A DNA stretch of 59,124 nt, taken from positions 1 to 59,124 of IMG/VR virus record IMGVR_UViG_3300000228_000009. One strand, given 5' to 3'. Under the pieces are notes generated by a model, which saw only the letters and a program-made list of their open reading frames with translations, was not told where the DNA came from and searched no databases. Position 1 is the first letter of the stretch; every line of letters begins with the position of its first letter. The position numbers were made by a program, and so were the translations under genes. Below, one piece after another: positions 1-8,427 of this stretch. The DNA comes from a virus.

Positions 1-464
1 AATTTATGTTCAATATCTTCATAATGTTTAAATCCTAACTTATCTGCAAGATAGATTGCTTCTTCTCCAGTTGATGGCATAATAATACGAGCCGTTCCTG
101 AAATTTGACATTCAGAACCATCAGCAAAAGTTACTTTAATGGACTGATCAATCTCTTTTCCTTCAGCAGCATCTTTAGTAAAGAAAAAAGTTTCACTGTT
201 TGGAAATGTAAAAATATCACCAAAGTTTTGGAACCACGTTCCTGGTGACATTTTTGCTGTCAATTTACCTGTAAAAGCTGCTTGTTTAACCTGATAACTA
301 CCTGTAGGCACGGTTTCCATAATACTACTAGCTGATACTAGTAAAAAAAGAAAACACGCGCAAAATAAAATTAATGTCATAATTTTTTTCATTCCAAATT
401 CCTCTTTTATATTTTTAATAGTTGCATTAATATCAATATCGCCCCATCTATCTTTTACTATCAT
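1..464 (-). CDS. Band-7/SPFH-like membrane-anchored protein (3' end outside window)
   Basis: Open frame runs off the left window edge. Translation from 464 gives a 24-residue polar N-terminus, then a hydrophobic segment (MTLILFCACFLFLLVSA), then a soluble part with PTGSYQV, SPGTWFQNFG and SGTARIIMP, which resembles the first half of phage band-7/prohibitin-type proteins. Two starts are possible. ATG at 462-464 directly follows the stop of the neighbouring gene and has AAAGGAG upstream. An in-frame ATG at 390-392 has GAGGAAT upstream and would make the hydrophobic part a classic signal peptide. The choice decides whether the protein is anchored or exported. The neighbour at 465-755 is a membrane/coiled-coil protein and the two are probably co-expressed. 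Family assignment is from pattern only. Confidence 0.5.
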   Translation of the reverse strand, partial: MIVKDRWGDIDINATIKNIKEEFGMKKIMTLILFCACFLFLLVSASSIMETVPTGSYQVKQAAFTGKLTAKMSPGTWFQNFGDIFTFPNSETFFFTKDAAEGKEIDQSIKVTFADGSECQISGTARIIMPSTGEEAIYLADKLGFKHYEDIEHK

Positions 465-755
465 TTAGTCTCCTTTAATAATTTCAGCTAATTCGTTTTC
501 TTTTACAACTAATTCATGGGACACCTTACTACTTTCTTGTTTAATATCTTTTAGTCTAGTGGTAACAAGTAATTCTTCTTTAGTCTCTGCAAGGTGCACA
601 ATAGACTCTTTAAGAATCTCTTTTTTGGTGTCAAGATCACTTTTAGATAGTACTTTTGAAACTTTTTTATTAATTATAGTGGGCAGAATAAATCTAAAAA
701 ATGTCCACACTATTAAAAAAAGCAATACTGTCACGAACAGCAATTGAAATAACAT
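465..755 (-). CDS. Small membrane protein with coiled-coil tail
   Basis: 96 residues. One strong N-terminal transmembrane segment (roughly residues 3-27) is followed by a charged helix rich in Lys and Glu that looks like a coiled coil. The stop codon abuts the upstream start of the band-7-like gene (TAA then ATG), so the two are probably translated together. I do not recognise a family. A role as partner of the band-7-like protein at the membrane is inference from position. Confidence 0.6.
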   Translation of the reverse strand: MLFQLLFVTVLLFLIVWTFFRFILPTIINKKVSKVLSKSDLDTKKEILKESIVHLAETKEELLVTTRLKDIKQESSKVSHELVVKENELAEIIKGD

Positions 756-918
756 AAGTTGTCCTTATTTTTAGATTTTAAAATTTAAATTACTCATAAA
801 CTTGTTAATTTTTATATTAGTTACAAATCCATTTTTCGCTCCTTTTAATTAAATAATAACAATTTAACTTATGTAGCAATAGTTATATAATTTACAATAA
901 GTTAGTATTAAAAAAATT

Positions 919-1158
919 TTAAATAATTAATGAAAAATCTATATTAGAAACAAGATTAAAAATATCTTCTTCTTTTTTAAATAAATCTTCTTTATAAATA
1001 TAGTTAGATCTTTTTAATGCCTTAAATAAAGTATATTTTAATTCTTCCATTGGTTTATCTAATTTTAGTTTATTATTAGATGTTACATTTATCATACATT
1101 TATGTATAAATTTATTATTTTTATAAGAAAATGTTACATTAGCTAATTTTAAAGCCAC
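919..1158 (-). CDS. Hypothetical protein, 79 aa, GTG start
   Basis: Start is GTG at 1156-1158, directly after the TAG of the upstream gene (1159-1410), with GGAGG about 6 bases before it. Lys/Asn-rich, no signal peptide, no motif I recognise. Tight packing with the upstream gene indicates one operon. Confidence 0.6.
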   Translation of the reverse strand: MALKLANVTFSYKNNKFIHKCMINVTSNNKLKLDKPMEELKYTLFKALKRSNYIYKEDLFKKEEDIFNLVSNIDFSLII

Positions 1159-1410
1159 CTATTCCTCCATTTGTATTGGTTTTATCAACATATATAATAT
1201 AACATACTTTGCATTTTCTAATAATATCCTATGTTTATTTATAAGTAATTTAGATACAGACATAGCGTATTTTCTTTTTATTGAGCTATCATAAATTTGA
1301 ATAAAACTTTTACAAGGTCTTTTAATTGTAAAAACTGAACTCTCAGATATTATTGTGTTTGTTTCTTCATTTATATTATTTTCTGCTGTTATTGTTAATA
1401 TAGCTTCCAT
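1159..1410 (-). CDS. Hypothetical protein, 83 aa
   Basis: No recognisable domain. The C-terminal half is moderately hydrophobic (YVILYML) but too short for a confident membrane helix. It lies 3 bases after the macro-domain gene and has no obvious ribosome binding site, so it probably depends on coupling to that gene. Confidence 0.5.
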   Translation of the reverse strand: MEAILTITAENNINEETNTIISESSVFTIKRPCKSFIQIYDSSIKRKYAMSVSKLLINKHRILLENAKYVILYMLIKPIQMEE

Positions 1411-1413
1411 GAT

Positions 1414-1857
1414 TTATTTATAATAAATTAATAAATTTTGTTTACCTAATGTTTCTTCAAATATAAATTTTACAATGTTCCAATCACCTCCCGCCAAGCC
1501 GCACCCAATCATTGGTGCACGTATTTCCCAACCGTTATATAATGAAGCAACCTTATGAAGACATTTTGCTATAGCAACGTAATCTACTGGAGCTTTAGAT
1601 TTACTTCCATAATAGAATTGTGTATAGCAGTTTATGATATGAAAATCGTTGTGTATAGTGGCAATTGATATAGTACCTAACTTGTTACGATCTCCATGAA
1701 CAGTATTTTTATCTACGGTGTATATAAGAGGATAATTTTGTTTAAGATACTTAGCAATACCTGCCCCCATGGTATGGAAGCAATTACAACCATGCAAAAT
1801 GACTGTTGGTTTAGTAAAATCAAGTTGTGAAAGTATGTCCGCTTTAGTTATTTTCAT
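1414..1857 (-). CDS. Macro domain protein (ADP-ribose binding/hydrolase type)
   Basis: 147 residues from the preferred start ATG at 1855-1857 (MKITKADIL), which has GGAAG upstream; an ATG 12 bases earlier lacks one. The pattern HGCNCFHTMGAGIAK (the macro-domain loop with NC..MGAGIA), a central strand region and IGCGLAGGDW near the end are the standard marks of the macro fold, which covers the whole protein. Known members bind ADP-ribose and some remove it from proteins, nucleic acids or ADP-ribose-1''-phosphate. In phages such proteins could act in NAD/ADP-ribose salvage or in reversing host ADP-ribosylation. Which substrate is used cannot be read from sequence. Compare the NADAR gene at 15567-16376. 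Confidence 0.85.
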   Translation of the reverse strand: MKITKADILSQLDFTKPTVILHGCNCFHTMGAGIAKYLKQNYPLIYTVDKNTVHGDRNKLGTISIATIHNDFHIINCYTQFYYGSKSKAPVDYVAIAKCLHKVASLYNGWEIRAPMIGCGLAGGDWNIVKFIFEETLGKQNLLIYYK

Positions 1858-1878
1858 ATAATCTTCCATATTTAAATA

Positions 1879-2088
1879 TTATTTATTTATCCAACAACAT
1901 ACATTTCTATTTACTGATTGCCTTGGTACTGGTACACCTAAAGTGTCTGTACATGCTTTACATTGTAAACTATGTTCTTCTGAAGTTAAGTCAGAATCAG
2001 GCACAAATAGACCTGACGTACCTGAACCTGCTGAAAAAAATTTACCACATGTATCACATCGAAGTCTGCTTAACTTTTCTTCCCACAT
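1879..2088 (-). CDS. Cys-rich, probably zinc-binding small protein
   Basis: 69 residues from ATG at 2086-2088 (MWEEKLSRL), with GAGAAT upstream. Contains two CxxC pairs (CDTC and CKAC) separated by about 30 residues that include GSGTSGLFVPDSD, which would form a zinc ribbon. Function unknown. The upstream gene stops 9 bases before this start. Confidence 0.6.
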   Translation of the reverse strand: MWEEKLSRLRCDTCGKFFSAGSGTSGLFVPDSDLTSEEHSLQCKACTDTLGVPVPRQSVNRNVCCWINK

Positions 2089-2096
2089 AATTATTC

Positions 2097-2414
2097 TCAA
2101 ATTGTATATTTTACATGTTTTATTCCTGCTAAGCGAATAGCCTCTTCACAAATTGGACAAGGTTTTGCATTCATAGGTTTTCCAGCAATAGAATATCTAC
2201 TTACAAAAATTTTATAAGCTTGTACTAAATTTTTACATTTAAGTATAGCTTGAATTTCTGCATGTATAAAAATTTTATCTGGAAAACCACATTTACAAGC
2301 TAGTTCTTTTTGATAAGGGTGAGTTTTTACATAACTATTTTTACCTATGCTTAATACTCTCCCACGTTTATCATAAATAATAGCTGTTATATTATGCTGA
2401 GTATGTGATGACAT
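2097..2414 (-). CDS. Cytidine/deoxycytidylate deaminase-like protein
   Basis: 105 residues from ATG at 2412-2414. Shows the zinc-dependent deaminase signature: HAE (zinc ligand His and proton-shuttling Glu) followed about 35 residues later by PCPICEEAI (the PCxxC pair). The family deaminates cytosine in nucleosides or nucleotides; in phages this usually supplies dUMP for thymidylate synthesis, but base-editing and tRNA-type members share the motif. It is short for a dCMP deaminase. No good ribosome binding site is visible at the chosen start. A longer frame starting with TTG at 2480 is not supported. Confidence 0.7.
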   Translation of the reverse strand: MSSHTQHNITAIIYDKRGRVLSIGKNSYVKTHPYQKELACKCGFPDKIFIHAEIQAILKCKNLVQAYKIFVSRYSIAGKPMNAKPCPICEEAIRLAGIKHVKYTI

Positions 2415-2451
2415 GTTTTTAAAAATTATAATGTATTCATTAAATTTTGTA

Positions 2452-2973
2452 TTAAATTGGTTTAACGCCGCCGGAAGCAATTACTCCCTTATTCATAGCT
2501 TGACGAAGTTCGTTACCAATTAAACCCTTGCAACTATATATATATTTAGCATTTTCTAAAGCTGCCGCCAAAAGAGCATTAATGTCATATATATCATCTT
2601 CATCATTAGCGTTTCGTAACGACCACTGATTTCCAATTTTATCTTCTTTTTTTAAAGTAAAATAGGCATCATCATATATATAGTTACCAATAAACATATT
2701 TATTTCATACACCCAATCACCTTTAGTATGATATTTATTTGATACGGCACTTTTAATATCATAATTGGTTAATTCCCAAAACATAGTGCATAGTGCGCTA
2801 CTGTGTAATATTTCTAATGTTTCTTCTGAATAAGTAATATCAGTATGTACCGTGCACAGTAATAATTTTTCTACAAAATTTTTAACATGTACATCGGTTT
2901 CCATATAGTTTATAAGCTCATCTTTTTGTTCTTGTAACCTAACTATGGTTCTGTTAAATAAGTTATTAATCAT
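2452..2973 (-). CDS. Hypothetical protein, 173 aa
   Basis: Soluble, mixed composition, no motif I recognise. Its start overlaps the end of the next upstream gene by 8 bases, which suggests coupled translation. The C-terminal 30 residues (GLIGNELRQAMNKGV) look like an amphipathic helix. Confidence 0.6.
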   Translation of the reverse strand: MINNLFNRTIVRLQEQKDELINYMETDVHVKNFVEKLLLCTVHTDITYSEETLEILHSSALCTMFWELTNYDIKSAVSNKYHTKGDWVYEINMFIGNYIYDDAYFTLKKEDKIGNQWSLRNANDEDDIYDINALLAAALENAKYIYSCKGLIGNELRQAMNKGVIASGGVKPI

Positions 2974-3313
2974 TATTATATTTCCGTATAAGGTCTATAC
3001 ATTCATTAACTTCGCCGAGTTCATAAGTATGTTCTATAATCATATCTTTTAAATGTTTTGAGTTTGAAATATAACATTCTTTTAATTCTTTATACGCTTC
3101 TTCTTTTGACTTACTATACATATCTCGTGCTATATAGGCTTTATGTTTATCTGGGTATTTTACTTCATATACAGTTTCTGTTGCCCCTAATAATAAAATT
3201 TCTTTCAATATTTCTATTTTGTCTATAAAAATTTTTGGTTTATTATTTACATCTTTAATATACGCGTCATATAAATAAACGTTATTAAAGTATTTAATAC
3301 ATTTGTCATCCAT
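2966..3313 (-). CDS. Hypothetical protein, 115 aa
   Basis: Start chosen at ATG 3311-3313 (MDDKCIKYF), which has TGAGG six bases upstream, in preference to the in-frame ATG at 3325. Charged, mostly helical-looking, with no recognisable domain. Confidence 0.6.
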   Translation of the reverse strand: MDDKCIKYFNNVYLYDAYIKDVNNKPKIFIDKIEILKEILLLGATETVYEVKYPDKHKAYIARDMYSKSKEEAYKELKECYISNSKHLKDMIIEHTYELGEVNECIDLIRKYNND

Positions 3314-3373
3314 TTTAAACCTCATTATTAGTGTGTCTTGTAATTAATACTAATAAATTAATATTGTTGTCTA

Positions 3374-3718
3374 TTATAATAATGTTTCGCCCCTAAGAAA
3401 AGCGGAAGTTGCTGTGTATTTTTTACTACATTTAAGTGATATATTTTGCCAATTAGAACAATTAGAAAAATCTACACGTAGAGAGTAACCCACTCTTTGA
3501 TTATAATTAGATGTTAGCCAAATATCTCCTAATCTTGAGCATCCAGTACATCTATACCTTTTGTTTTGATAAGTACAAAAGATAGGATTGTTCTGTAACC
3601 ATATATTATCACCATCTTTGAATTTATTATATTCTGGTTTTCTACATCTTATAAAAAATTCTTTTATTATTGGTAAGCTATCAGATACACCTGAATCAAG
3701 CCAGTCATCTATGTGCAT
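3374..3718 (-). CDS. Hypothetical Cys-containing protein, 114 aa
   Basis: Start at ATG 3716-3718 (MHIDDWLDSG), preceded by GGTGA; the longer frame begins with a weak TTG. Several Cys and Trp residues, including a CTGC pair in the middle, hint at a small metal-binding fold, but I do not recognise a family. Confidence 0.55.
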   Translation of the reverse strand: MHIDDWLDSGVSDSLPIIKEFFIRCRKPEYNKFKDGDNIWLQNNPIFCTYQNKRYRCTGCSRLGDIWLTSNYNQRVGYSLRVDFSNCSNWQNISLKCSKKYTATSAFLRGETLL

Positions 3719-3747
3719 AATAATCACCAAATATATAAATTAATATT

Positions 3748-4182
3748 TTAGTAAAGACTAAAAGTTCTAACTATTTTAGCCTGCTTTTTGTGCAACATAG
3801 TACGAAAATCTGAAAAATAAAATCGTTCTACAAATCCTTCGTATTCTACAGGAGTAAATTCAATTTTATATGGATGATACCAATGTTTTGGATGTCTTTG
3901 TTCTAATTCATTTAATGGATTATAAAGATGATTATCATTATTTACCATTTTACATATAATATCAGTTTTTTCCTCAACACATGAAAATAAATTCATAAAA
4001 GGTATTTTTACGATTTTATCATGTGGAGTAGTTGGAATAATAACACGTACATTGTCAACACCTATTTGTCTTAAACAAGCTAAGATGGCTTCCTCACTTT
4101 TGTATTTTAAATTTGCTAATTCTTCTAAAGACATTTTATAAGGTAATTCTTTTTCATAATATGAATCATAACGAGTTTCCAT
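3748..4182 (-). CDS. Hypothetical protein, 144 aa
   Basis: Start at ATG 4180-4182 (METRYDSYY), preceded by AAAGGTGA. Soluble, with charged N- and C-termini and aromatic-rich stretches (HPKHWYHPYKIEF). No known family recognised. Confidence 0.6.
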   Translation of the reverse strand: METRYDSYYEKELPYKMSLEELANLKYKSEEAILACLRQIGVDNVRVIIPTTPHDKIVKIPFMNLFSCVEEKTDIICKMVNNDNHLYNPLNELEQRHPKHWYHPYKIEFTPVEYEGFVERFYFSDFRTMLHKKQAKIVRTFSLY

Positions 4183-4202
4183 AATAGTCACCTTTAAAAA
4201 TT

Positions 4203-4391
4203 TTATGGTTCAAAAGTATGTAATTTATAATTGTCTTCTACTAATATATAATAATTAGACCCATAGCTTGAAGTATGATTATTAATTAGAAAATCAAGAA
4301 TAAGTTTGCCGTAAAACTGGTTTAAATTTTCAGCCACTAAAACATCACTTACTGTTTCTCTATCAAAATTATCAATACATATAATTTTCAT
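4203..4391 (-). CDS. Hypothetical protein, 62 aa
   Basis: Good ribosome binding site (AGGAAA) before the ATG. Small acidic protein with no motif recognised. Part of the minus-strand string of short genes. Confidence 0.55.
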   Translation of the reverse strand: MKIICIDNFDRETVSDVLVAENLNQFYGKLILDFLINNHTSSYGSNYYILVEDNYKLHTFEP

Positions 4392-4400
4392 AATAATTTC

Positions 4401-4616
4401 CTATTTTAATTTTTGTGGCAATTCATTTAAATAATGTAGTTGTTTAAGATACATTGAAATAGACTCAATTGATTTATCTTGCTCTGTTTCATAGAAAAGT
4501 TCAGGCCAAGAATATTTTACATATCTCCCAACAAAATATTGGCCCAGTCTTAAATGAGGTTTGCCTTCTTTTTCATACTCATTTAGAAGAATTGTTATAC
4601 TTGGTAATACACCCAT
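4401..4616 (-). CDS. Hypothetical protein, 71 aa
   Basis: ATG preceded by TGAGGT. Soluble, with a Leu-rich helical C-terminus. No family recognised. Confidence 0.55.
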   Translation of the reverse strand: MGVLPSITILLNEYEKEGKPHLRLGQYFVGRYVKYSWPELFYETEQDKSIESISMYLKQLHYLNELPQKLK

Positions 4617-4676
4617 TCAAATACCTCAAAAGGTTATTATTTACTTTACCCAAAAAACAGTACCACTATCTACAAA

Positions 4677-5063
4677 TTATTGGAAGGCGTAAAACTCCTC
4701 AACTTTGTATGAATTTGTGTTATTAGTATTAAACCAAACACCTGTATGAATAGCCTCATTAATTTTATTTAGAAATTCTTTTTCATTAGTAGAATGTGTA
4801 ATATTATTTATACAATAAATTATTGAGTCCACATCTTCATATTGTTTATCATGTTCATTATACCAACAACCCATTAAAATTATACCTTTTTTATTAGAGG
4901 TGGCAATATAAACCTTCATGCAAAGAATATTAGAAAGATATTGTAATTCAATACCATGTAAAGATGGTAAGTCTTCTATGGTATAAATCTTTTTTTGTTT
5001 AAAAAACAATTTAATAAAATAATGTTTTAATAAAAAGAAAATTGAAAGAAAAAAGTATCTCAT
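4677..5063 (-). CDS. Hypothetical protein with N-terminal membrane segment, 128 aa
   Basis: Begins MRYFFLSIFFLLKHYFIKLFF, a hydrophobic stretch broken by Lys and His, which is a poor signal peptide but a plausible membrane anchor. The remainder is soluble. No ribosome binding site is obvious. Unknown function. Confidence 0.5.
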   Translation of the reverse strand: MRYFFLSIFFLLKHYFIKLFFKQKKIYTIEDLPSLHGIELQYLSNILCMKVYIATSNKKGIILMGCWYNEHDKQYEDVDSIIYCINNITHSTNEKEFLNKINEAIHTGVWFNTNNTNSYKVEEFYAFQ

Positions 5064-5134
5064 AATTTTTATTTTGTTTATATTAATATTTTAAATTAAA
5101 TGCATTAGTAAGTAAAATTTTTAAACTTTTAATT

Positions 5135-5725
5135 TTATAAACTAGAAGCATGATAAGTGTTTGTTAGCATATCTATAGCTTTGGTTCTAGTTAGAATCAT
5201 TTCTCCGTAAAATGATTCATATATTAATGGATATCGTGCATATCCATTCGTTCCGTATTTATCTTTAAGATATTTGATAGAATCTTGTATACGGTTTTTA
5301 CCAGTTCTACATTTAAGACAACGCTCCATTAAGATTTTTACACTGTTTTCATCAGGAACATCTCGGTCAGCAGAGCTTATAAGCTCCGACAAGATGCTAC
5401 TATATTTACCAGTATAACTAGCTCTATGTTCTCTTATTGCTGATGTGACTCGATATTGAGATTCCAATGACATATCAGTTTTACCTGGATATGCTTCATT
5501 GATTGCAAACAGCGCACCAGCTTCGTGATGATTGTCTCTACCAAGATACAATTGCACATCATGCATTAGTGCTGCTGCTATTATTTCATCTTCTGGTATA
5601 TTAAGATTGAAATAGTTATTAAACATAATAGCTCTTTCAAAAACAGATTTAGCATGATTTAATTGGTGAGCCAAATCATTTTTATTGTAATAAGGTTCAA
5701 CAAATGATATCATTAAATTTAACAT
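5135..5725 (-). CDS. HD-domain phosphohydrolase
   Basis: 196 residues. Metal-binding pattern of the HD superfamily is present: H24, the H55-D56 pair in AALMHDVQLY, H66/H67, H100 in REHR and D120 in SADRD. Family members hydrolyse phosphate esters of nucleotides, including (p)ppGpp, dNTPs and cyclic nucleotides; the phage substrate cannot be told. AAGGAG lies 8 bases before the ATG. A second, distinct HD protein is at 35906-36481. Confidence 0.8.
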   Translation of the reverse strand: MLNLMISFVEPYYNKNDLAHQLNHAKSVFERAIMFNNYFNLNIPEDEIIAAALMHDVQLYLGRDNHHEAGALFAINEAYPGKTDMSLESQYRVTSAIREHRASYTGKYSSILSELISSADRDVPDENSVKILMERCLKCRTGKNRIQDSIKYLKDKYGTNGYARYPLIYESFYGEMILTRTKAIDMLTNTYHASSL

Positions 5726-5751
5726 TTTATTATCTCCTTAAATAATATACA

Positions 5752-6135
5752 TTAGCAAATAAAATTTTTAAATTTTTTAATCTCACCAATAACTTCTTTA
5801 CTGATCACAACATTACCTAATAAAAGTGGAATAATAGAAATTTGGCTTTTATTTCTAAGTCTAGTTGTACTAATTCCTGTAGCATCTTGAATCATTTTTG
5901 TTGGAATAAGCATACCATCATCCATTTTTCTAACATTATTTTCATCTAATTCCTTACCGTTAAATATTAACAATGCTGAGTCCACAGTTTTAAAAACTTC
6001 TGCGGCAGTAGGAGTTAAAGCCCAATAAGGACATTTGTTTCTTTTAATATCGGTTGCATAATATAATGTAGCACCATGTTCAACATTAATATTTTGTGAA
6101 GTTATAATATACCCGATTACAGTAATTTTATGCAT
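5752..6135 (-). CDS. Hypothetical protein, 127 aa
   Basis: Ribosome binding site AAGGT upstream. Pattern of short strands, with a Lys/Ile-rich end. No domain recognised. Confidence 0.55.
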   Translation of the reverse strand: MHKITVIGYIITSQNINVEHGATLYYATDIKRNKCPYWALTPTAAEVFKTVDSALLIFNGKELDENNVRKMDDGMLIPTKMIQDATGISTTRLRNKSQISIIPLLLGNVVISKEVIGEIKKFKNFIC

Positions 6136-6178
6136 TGTTATTTACCTTATAATAATATAGAATAGTTGTCAATGACTA

Positions 6179-6433
6179 TTATTTTAAAAAGTCTAATAAC
6201 CAAGGAGCATTATACACGATACATGAATTTTTAGGATCAATGTTTTCGCCATCTGAATCATACACAGTTATTTCATAGATATTCGCATCTTCCGATACAC
6301 ATATTGAAAATTGAGCGTTATCTAAAGAAAAATTAGTCCAGTACTCCGATCCCCTTTTTAGAGTATTTATGAGATTATAAGTTTCTAGCTTGAGGACAGT
6401 TTTTACTCCCTGTATAATTTTACTAATATACAT
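6179..6433 (-). CDS. Hypothetical protein, 84 aa
   Basis: Start at ATG 6431-6433 (MYISKIIQG), with AAGAGA upstream. A longer frame would run into the neighbouring gene at 6444 and has no ribosome binding site. No family recognised. Confidence 0.55.
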   Translation of the reverse strand: MYISKIIQGVKTVLKLETYNLINTLKRGSEYWTNFSLDNAQFSICVSEDANIYEITVYDSDGENIDPKNSCIVYNAPWLLDFLK

Positions 6434-6443
6434 AATATTTCTC

Positions 6444-6707
6444 TTATAAATGAAAAATGTTACCAGGCAAGTGAAGTGCATCATTACGATACCATCGTTT
6501 ATCATCGTTTATATACTCAATTGCAGGGCTGTTTTCTTTATAATGCCTGCACCATAATTTATCACCATATACTCTGTAAAGTTCACTACTGCTGTACCAC
6601 TTCTTAGTTCCGTTTACATGTTCACATGCAAATTCATTTACTCTATGCACTTTATCGTTTAAGTACCAAAATTTATTATTATTGATAACTACTTTATATT
6701 CACTCAT
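6444..6707 (-). CDS. Trp/Tyr repeat protein (WYxND..HR type)
   Basis: 87 residues with a degenerate internal repeat: FWYLNDKVHR, KWYSSSELYRVYGD, ENSPAIEYINDDKRWYRNDALH. This resembles the W-Y-x-N/D-G-x-x-H-R-x-x-G-P-A-x-E repeats of unknown function that occur in large phages and giant viruses. Each unit probably forms beta strands. Good spacing to its neighbours. Confidence 0.6.
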   Translation of the reverse strand: MSEYKVVINNNKFWYLNDKVHRVNEFACEHVNGTKKWYSSSELYRVYGDKLWCRHYKENSPAIEYINDDKRWYRNDALHLPGNIFHL

Positions 6708-6767
6708 AATATTTACTCCTTAAATGAAAATTTTAATATGAATAGATATCAGTACATACAACAATTG

Positions 6768-6992
6768 TCAATGGGAAAAATTAAATTCTTCTTTATTAAT
6801 AACAGTAACATCAAACGTGATTATATTGAATGTTTCCAAGAATATTTCAATAGTCTTATCTTCCGGCGGAGTATCTTTACTTCGTAACCCTAACCATGCG
6901 TGATATATTTCACGTACTCTATTATCAAATTGTTTCCTACCAGTACAAATATTTGATATATTTTTATATTTTTTATTTTGTAATGCAAACAT
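6768..6992 (-). CDS. Hypothetical protein, 74 aa
   Basis: GAGGG ribosome binding site. Basic N-terminus, hydrophobic strand-rich C-terminus. No family recognised. Confidence 0.5.
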   Translation of the reverse strand: MFALQNKKYKNISNICTGRKQFDNRVREIYHAWLGLRSKDTPPEDKTIEIFLETFNIITFDVTVINKEEFNFSH

Positions 6993-7014
6993 AATGTTTA
7001 CCCTCTTGAATTAT

Positions 7015-7212
7015 TTACTCATTTAGAATTTCAATATCAATAGTTACTTCAGTATCAGGATTTTTACAATATTCAACAATTTTATACCCCAATTGTTGAG
7101 CATATAATTCTGCACCTTTATGAGATTTGAAGTAATATAAACAATGAGTATCTATCCCACTAAATGCATATGAAGAATTTTCATAAATTGTTAAGACATA
7201 TATACTATCCAT
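7015..7212 (-). CDS. Hypothetical protein, 65 aa
   Basis: AAGGGA ribosome binding site. Small acidic protein; the pattern HKGAELYAQQLGYKIVEY looks like a helix followed by a strand. Upstream (7213-7385) is AT-rich sequence with possible promoters that I cannot confirm. Confidence 0.55.
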   Translation of the reverse strand: MDSIYVLTIYENSSYAFSGIDTHCLYYFKSHKGAELYAQQLGYKIVEYCKNPDTEVTIDIEILNE

Positions 7213-7385
7213 AATGTTTATCCCTTAGAAATTTAACTTAACTACTATTACACCATAATTATTATAATGTAACAGTATGTAATTATTTAACTTTTTATTA
7301 AATATTACTACTTTTATAACTTATTGATACCATTGACAATAATAAATGATAATTATACACTATTTATTTAGTATTTATTATTATT

Positions 7386-8000
7386 TTAATAAGATGTTCT
7401 GGTCCTCTTTTCGAAAGATATAATCTCCTGCATAATTTCCTTAGAATAACCAAAAATATTTAAAATAATACCAAATTCTTTTAAAAATTTAGATATATTT
7501 TCTTGTTTAATAGCTAACCCAAAAGTAATTGAAAGCCAGAAATTATTGTAATAATATTCATCGAAAGAAGTATATAAATTTGTTCTATATTTACCTATTT
7601 GAGTGTATACAGTAAAGATTTTTGTCTTTATAAGTACTTTAAATTGAGCATAACCTAAACCAATGTAATAAGGAGATTGCCTATTATACGGTTCAATATA
7701 TGGATAATCTACTGGTTCGACCAAAATAGATCTAGAAACATAAGCTTTAAAGTGATTTCTACATTCATCTTCTTGTGCTTTAGGAGATAAAGATTCCATA
7801 GTATAAAAATGTATATTACCACCTTTTCCAGTTATATCACCAGCAATAATAATATCTCCTTTTTCAGGATCTTTTCTATAATTATCGCACAATTTATTTA
7901 TTAGAAGTGCTTTAGAAGTAAAAAGCTCTTTCTCAATCTCCTGAACAGATTCGCCATGATCATGAAAAATTTGAATAAGTGAAGGTGTTTCAGTTTGCAT
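7386..8000 (-). CDS. Hypothetical protein, 204 aa
   Basis: Good AGGAG site. Soluble; central YIEPYNRQSPYYIGLGYAQF is aromatic-rich. No family recognised. First gene of a run of five closely spaced minus-strand genes from 9183 to 7386. Confidence 0.6.
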   Translation of the reverse strand: MQTETPSLIQIFHDHGESVQEIEKELFTSKALLINKLCDNYRKDPEKGDIIIAGDITGKGGNIHFYTMESLSPKAQEDECRNHFKAYVSRSILVEPVDYPYIEPYNRQSPYYIGLGYAQFKVLIKTKIFTVYTQIGKYRTNLYTSFDEYYYNNFWLSITFGLAIKQENISKFLKEFGIILNIFGYSKEIMQEIISFEKRTRTSY

Positions 8001-8009
8001 AATAATCTC

Positions 8010-8192
8010 CTAATTAATAAAATATTTTTTCGGAAGAGGAAAAGCTTTATTAAGACCTATACATAGTTCACAAACTTCATCAAATTCTTTTTTAGAAGGG
8101 ACACTTTCACCTTCTTCTAAATTAAACAATACTACAAAATTATATACTTTATTAGCTTCTTCTATTCTTATTTCTCCCCACTCTTGTTTCAT
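8010..8192 (-). CDS. Hypothetical protein, 60 aa
   Basis: Small acidic protein with AAGGAG upstream. No motif recognised. Confidence 0.55.
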   Translation of the reverse strand: MKQEWGEIRIEEANKVYNFVVLFNLEEGESVPSKKEFDEVCELCIGLNKAFPLPKKYFIN

Positions 8193-8207
8193 AATAGCTC
8201 CTTATAT

Positions 8208-8417
8208 TTAATATTCAAGAGCAATTAAAAGAGCTATAGTACAGTTACCTTGTTCATCAGCAGCTTGTCTAACTACATGCTCGTCAAAATAGACTTCACT
8301 AACTTTTGTACTATCATCATTATCTATTATAACATAACCATTAGCAACAGGCTTTTCTGTTCTGACGCAGTCACAGTGACATTTTAATCCTTGGCCTTTT
8401 AATATACATACACTCAT
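8208..8417 (-). CDS. Hypothetical protein, 69 aa
   Basis: Start at ATG 8415-8417 (MSVCILKGQG), with AGGAGAT 5 bases upstream; the longer frame would overlap the neighbour without such a site. Four Cys near the N-terminus (CILKGQGLKCHCDC) suggest metal binding. Confidence 0.55.
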   Translation of the reverse strand: MSVCILKGQGLKCHCDCVRTEKPVANGYVIIDNDDSTKVSEVYFDEHVVRQAADEQGNCTIALLIALEY

Positions 8418-8427
8418 ATTTAATCTC

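Noticed and set aside
2415-2480. Longer N-terminus for the deaminase-like protein
   Set aside because: Would need a TTG start and overlaps the upstream gene; the extension lacks family similarity.
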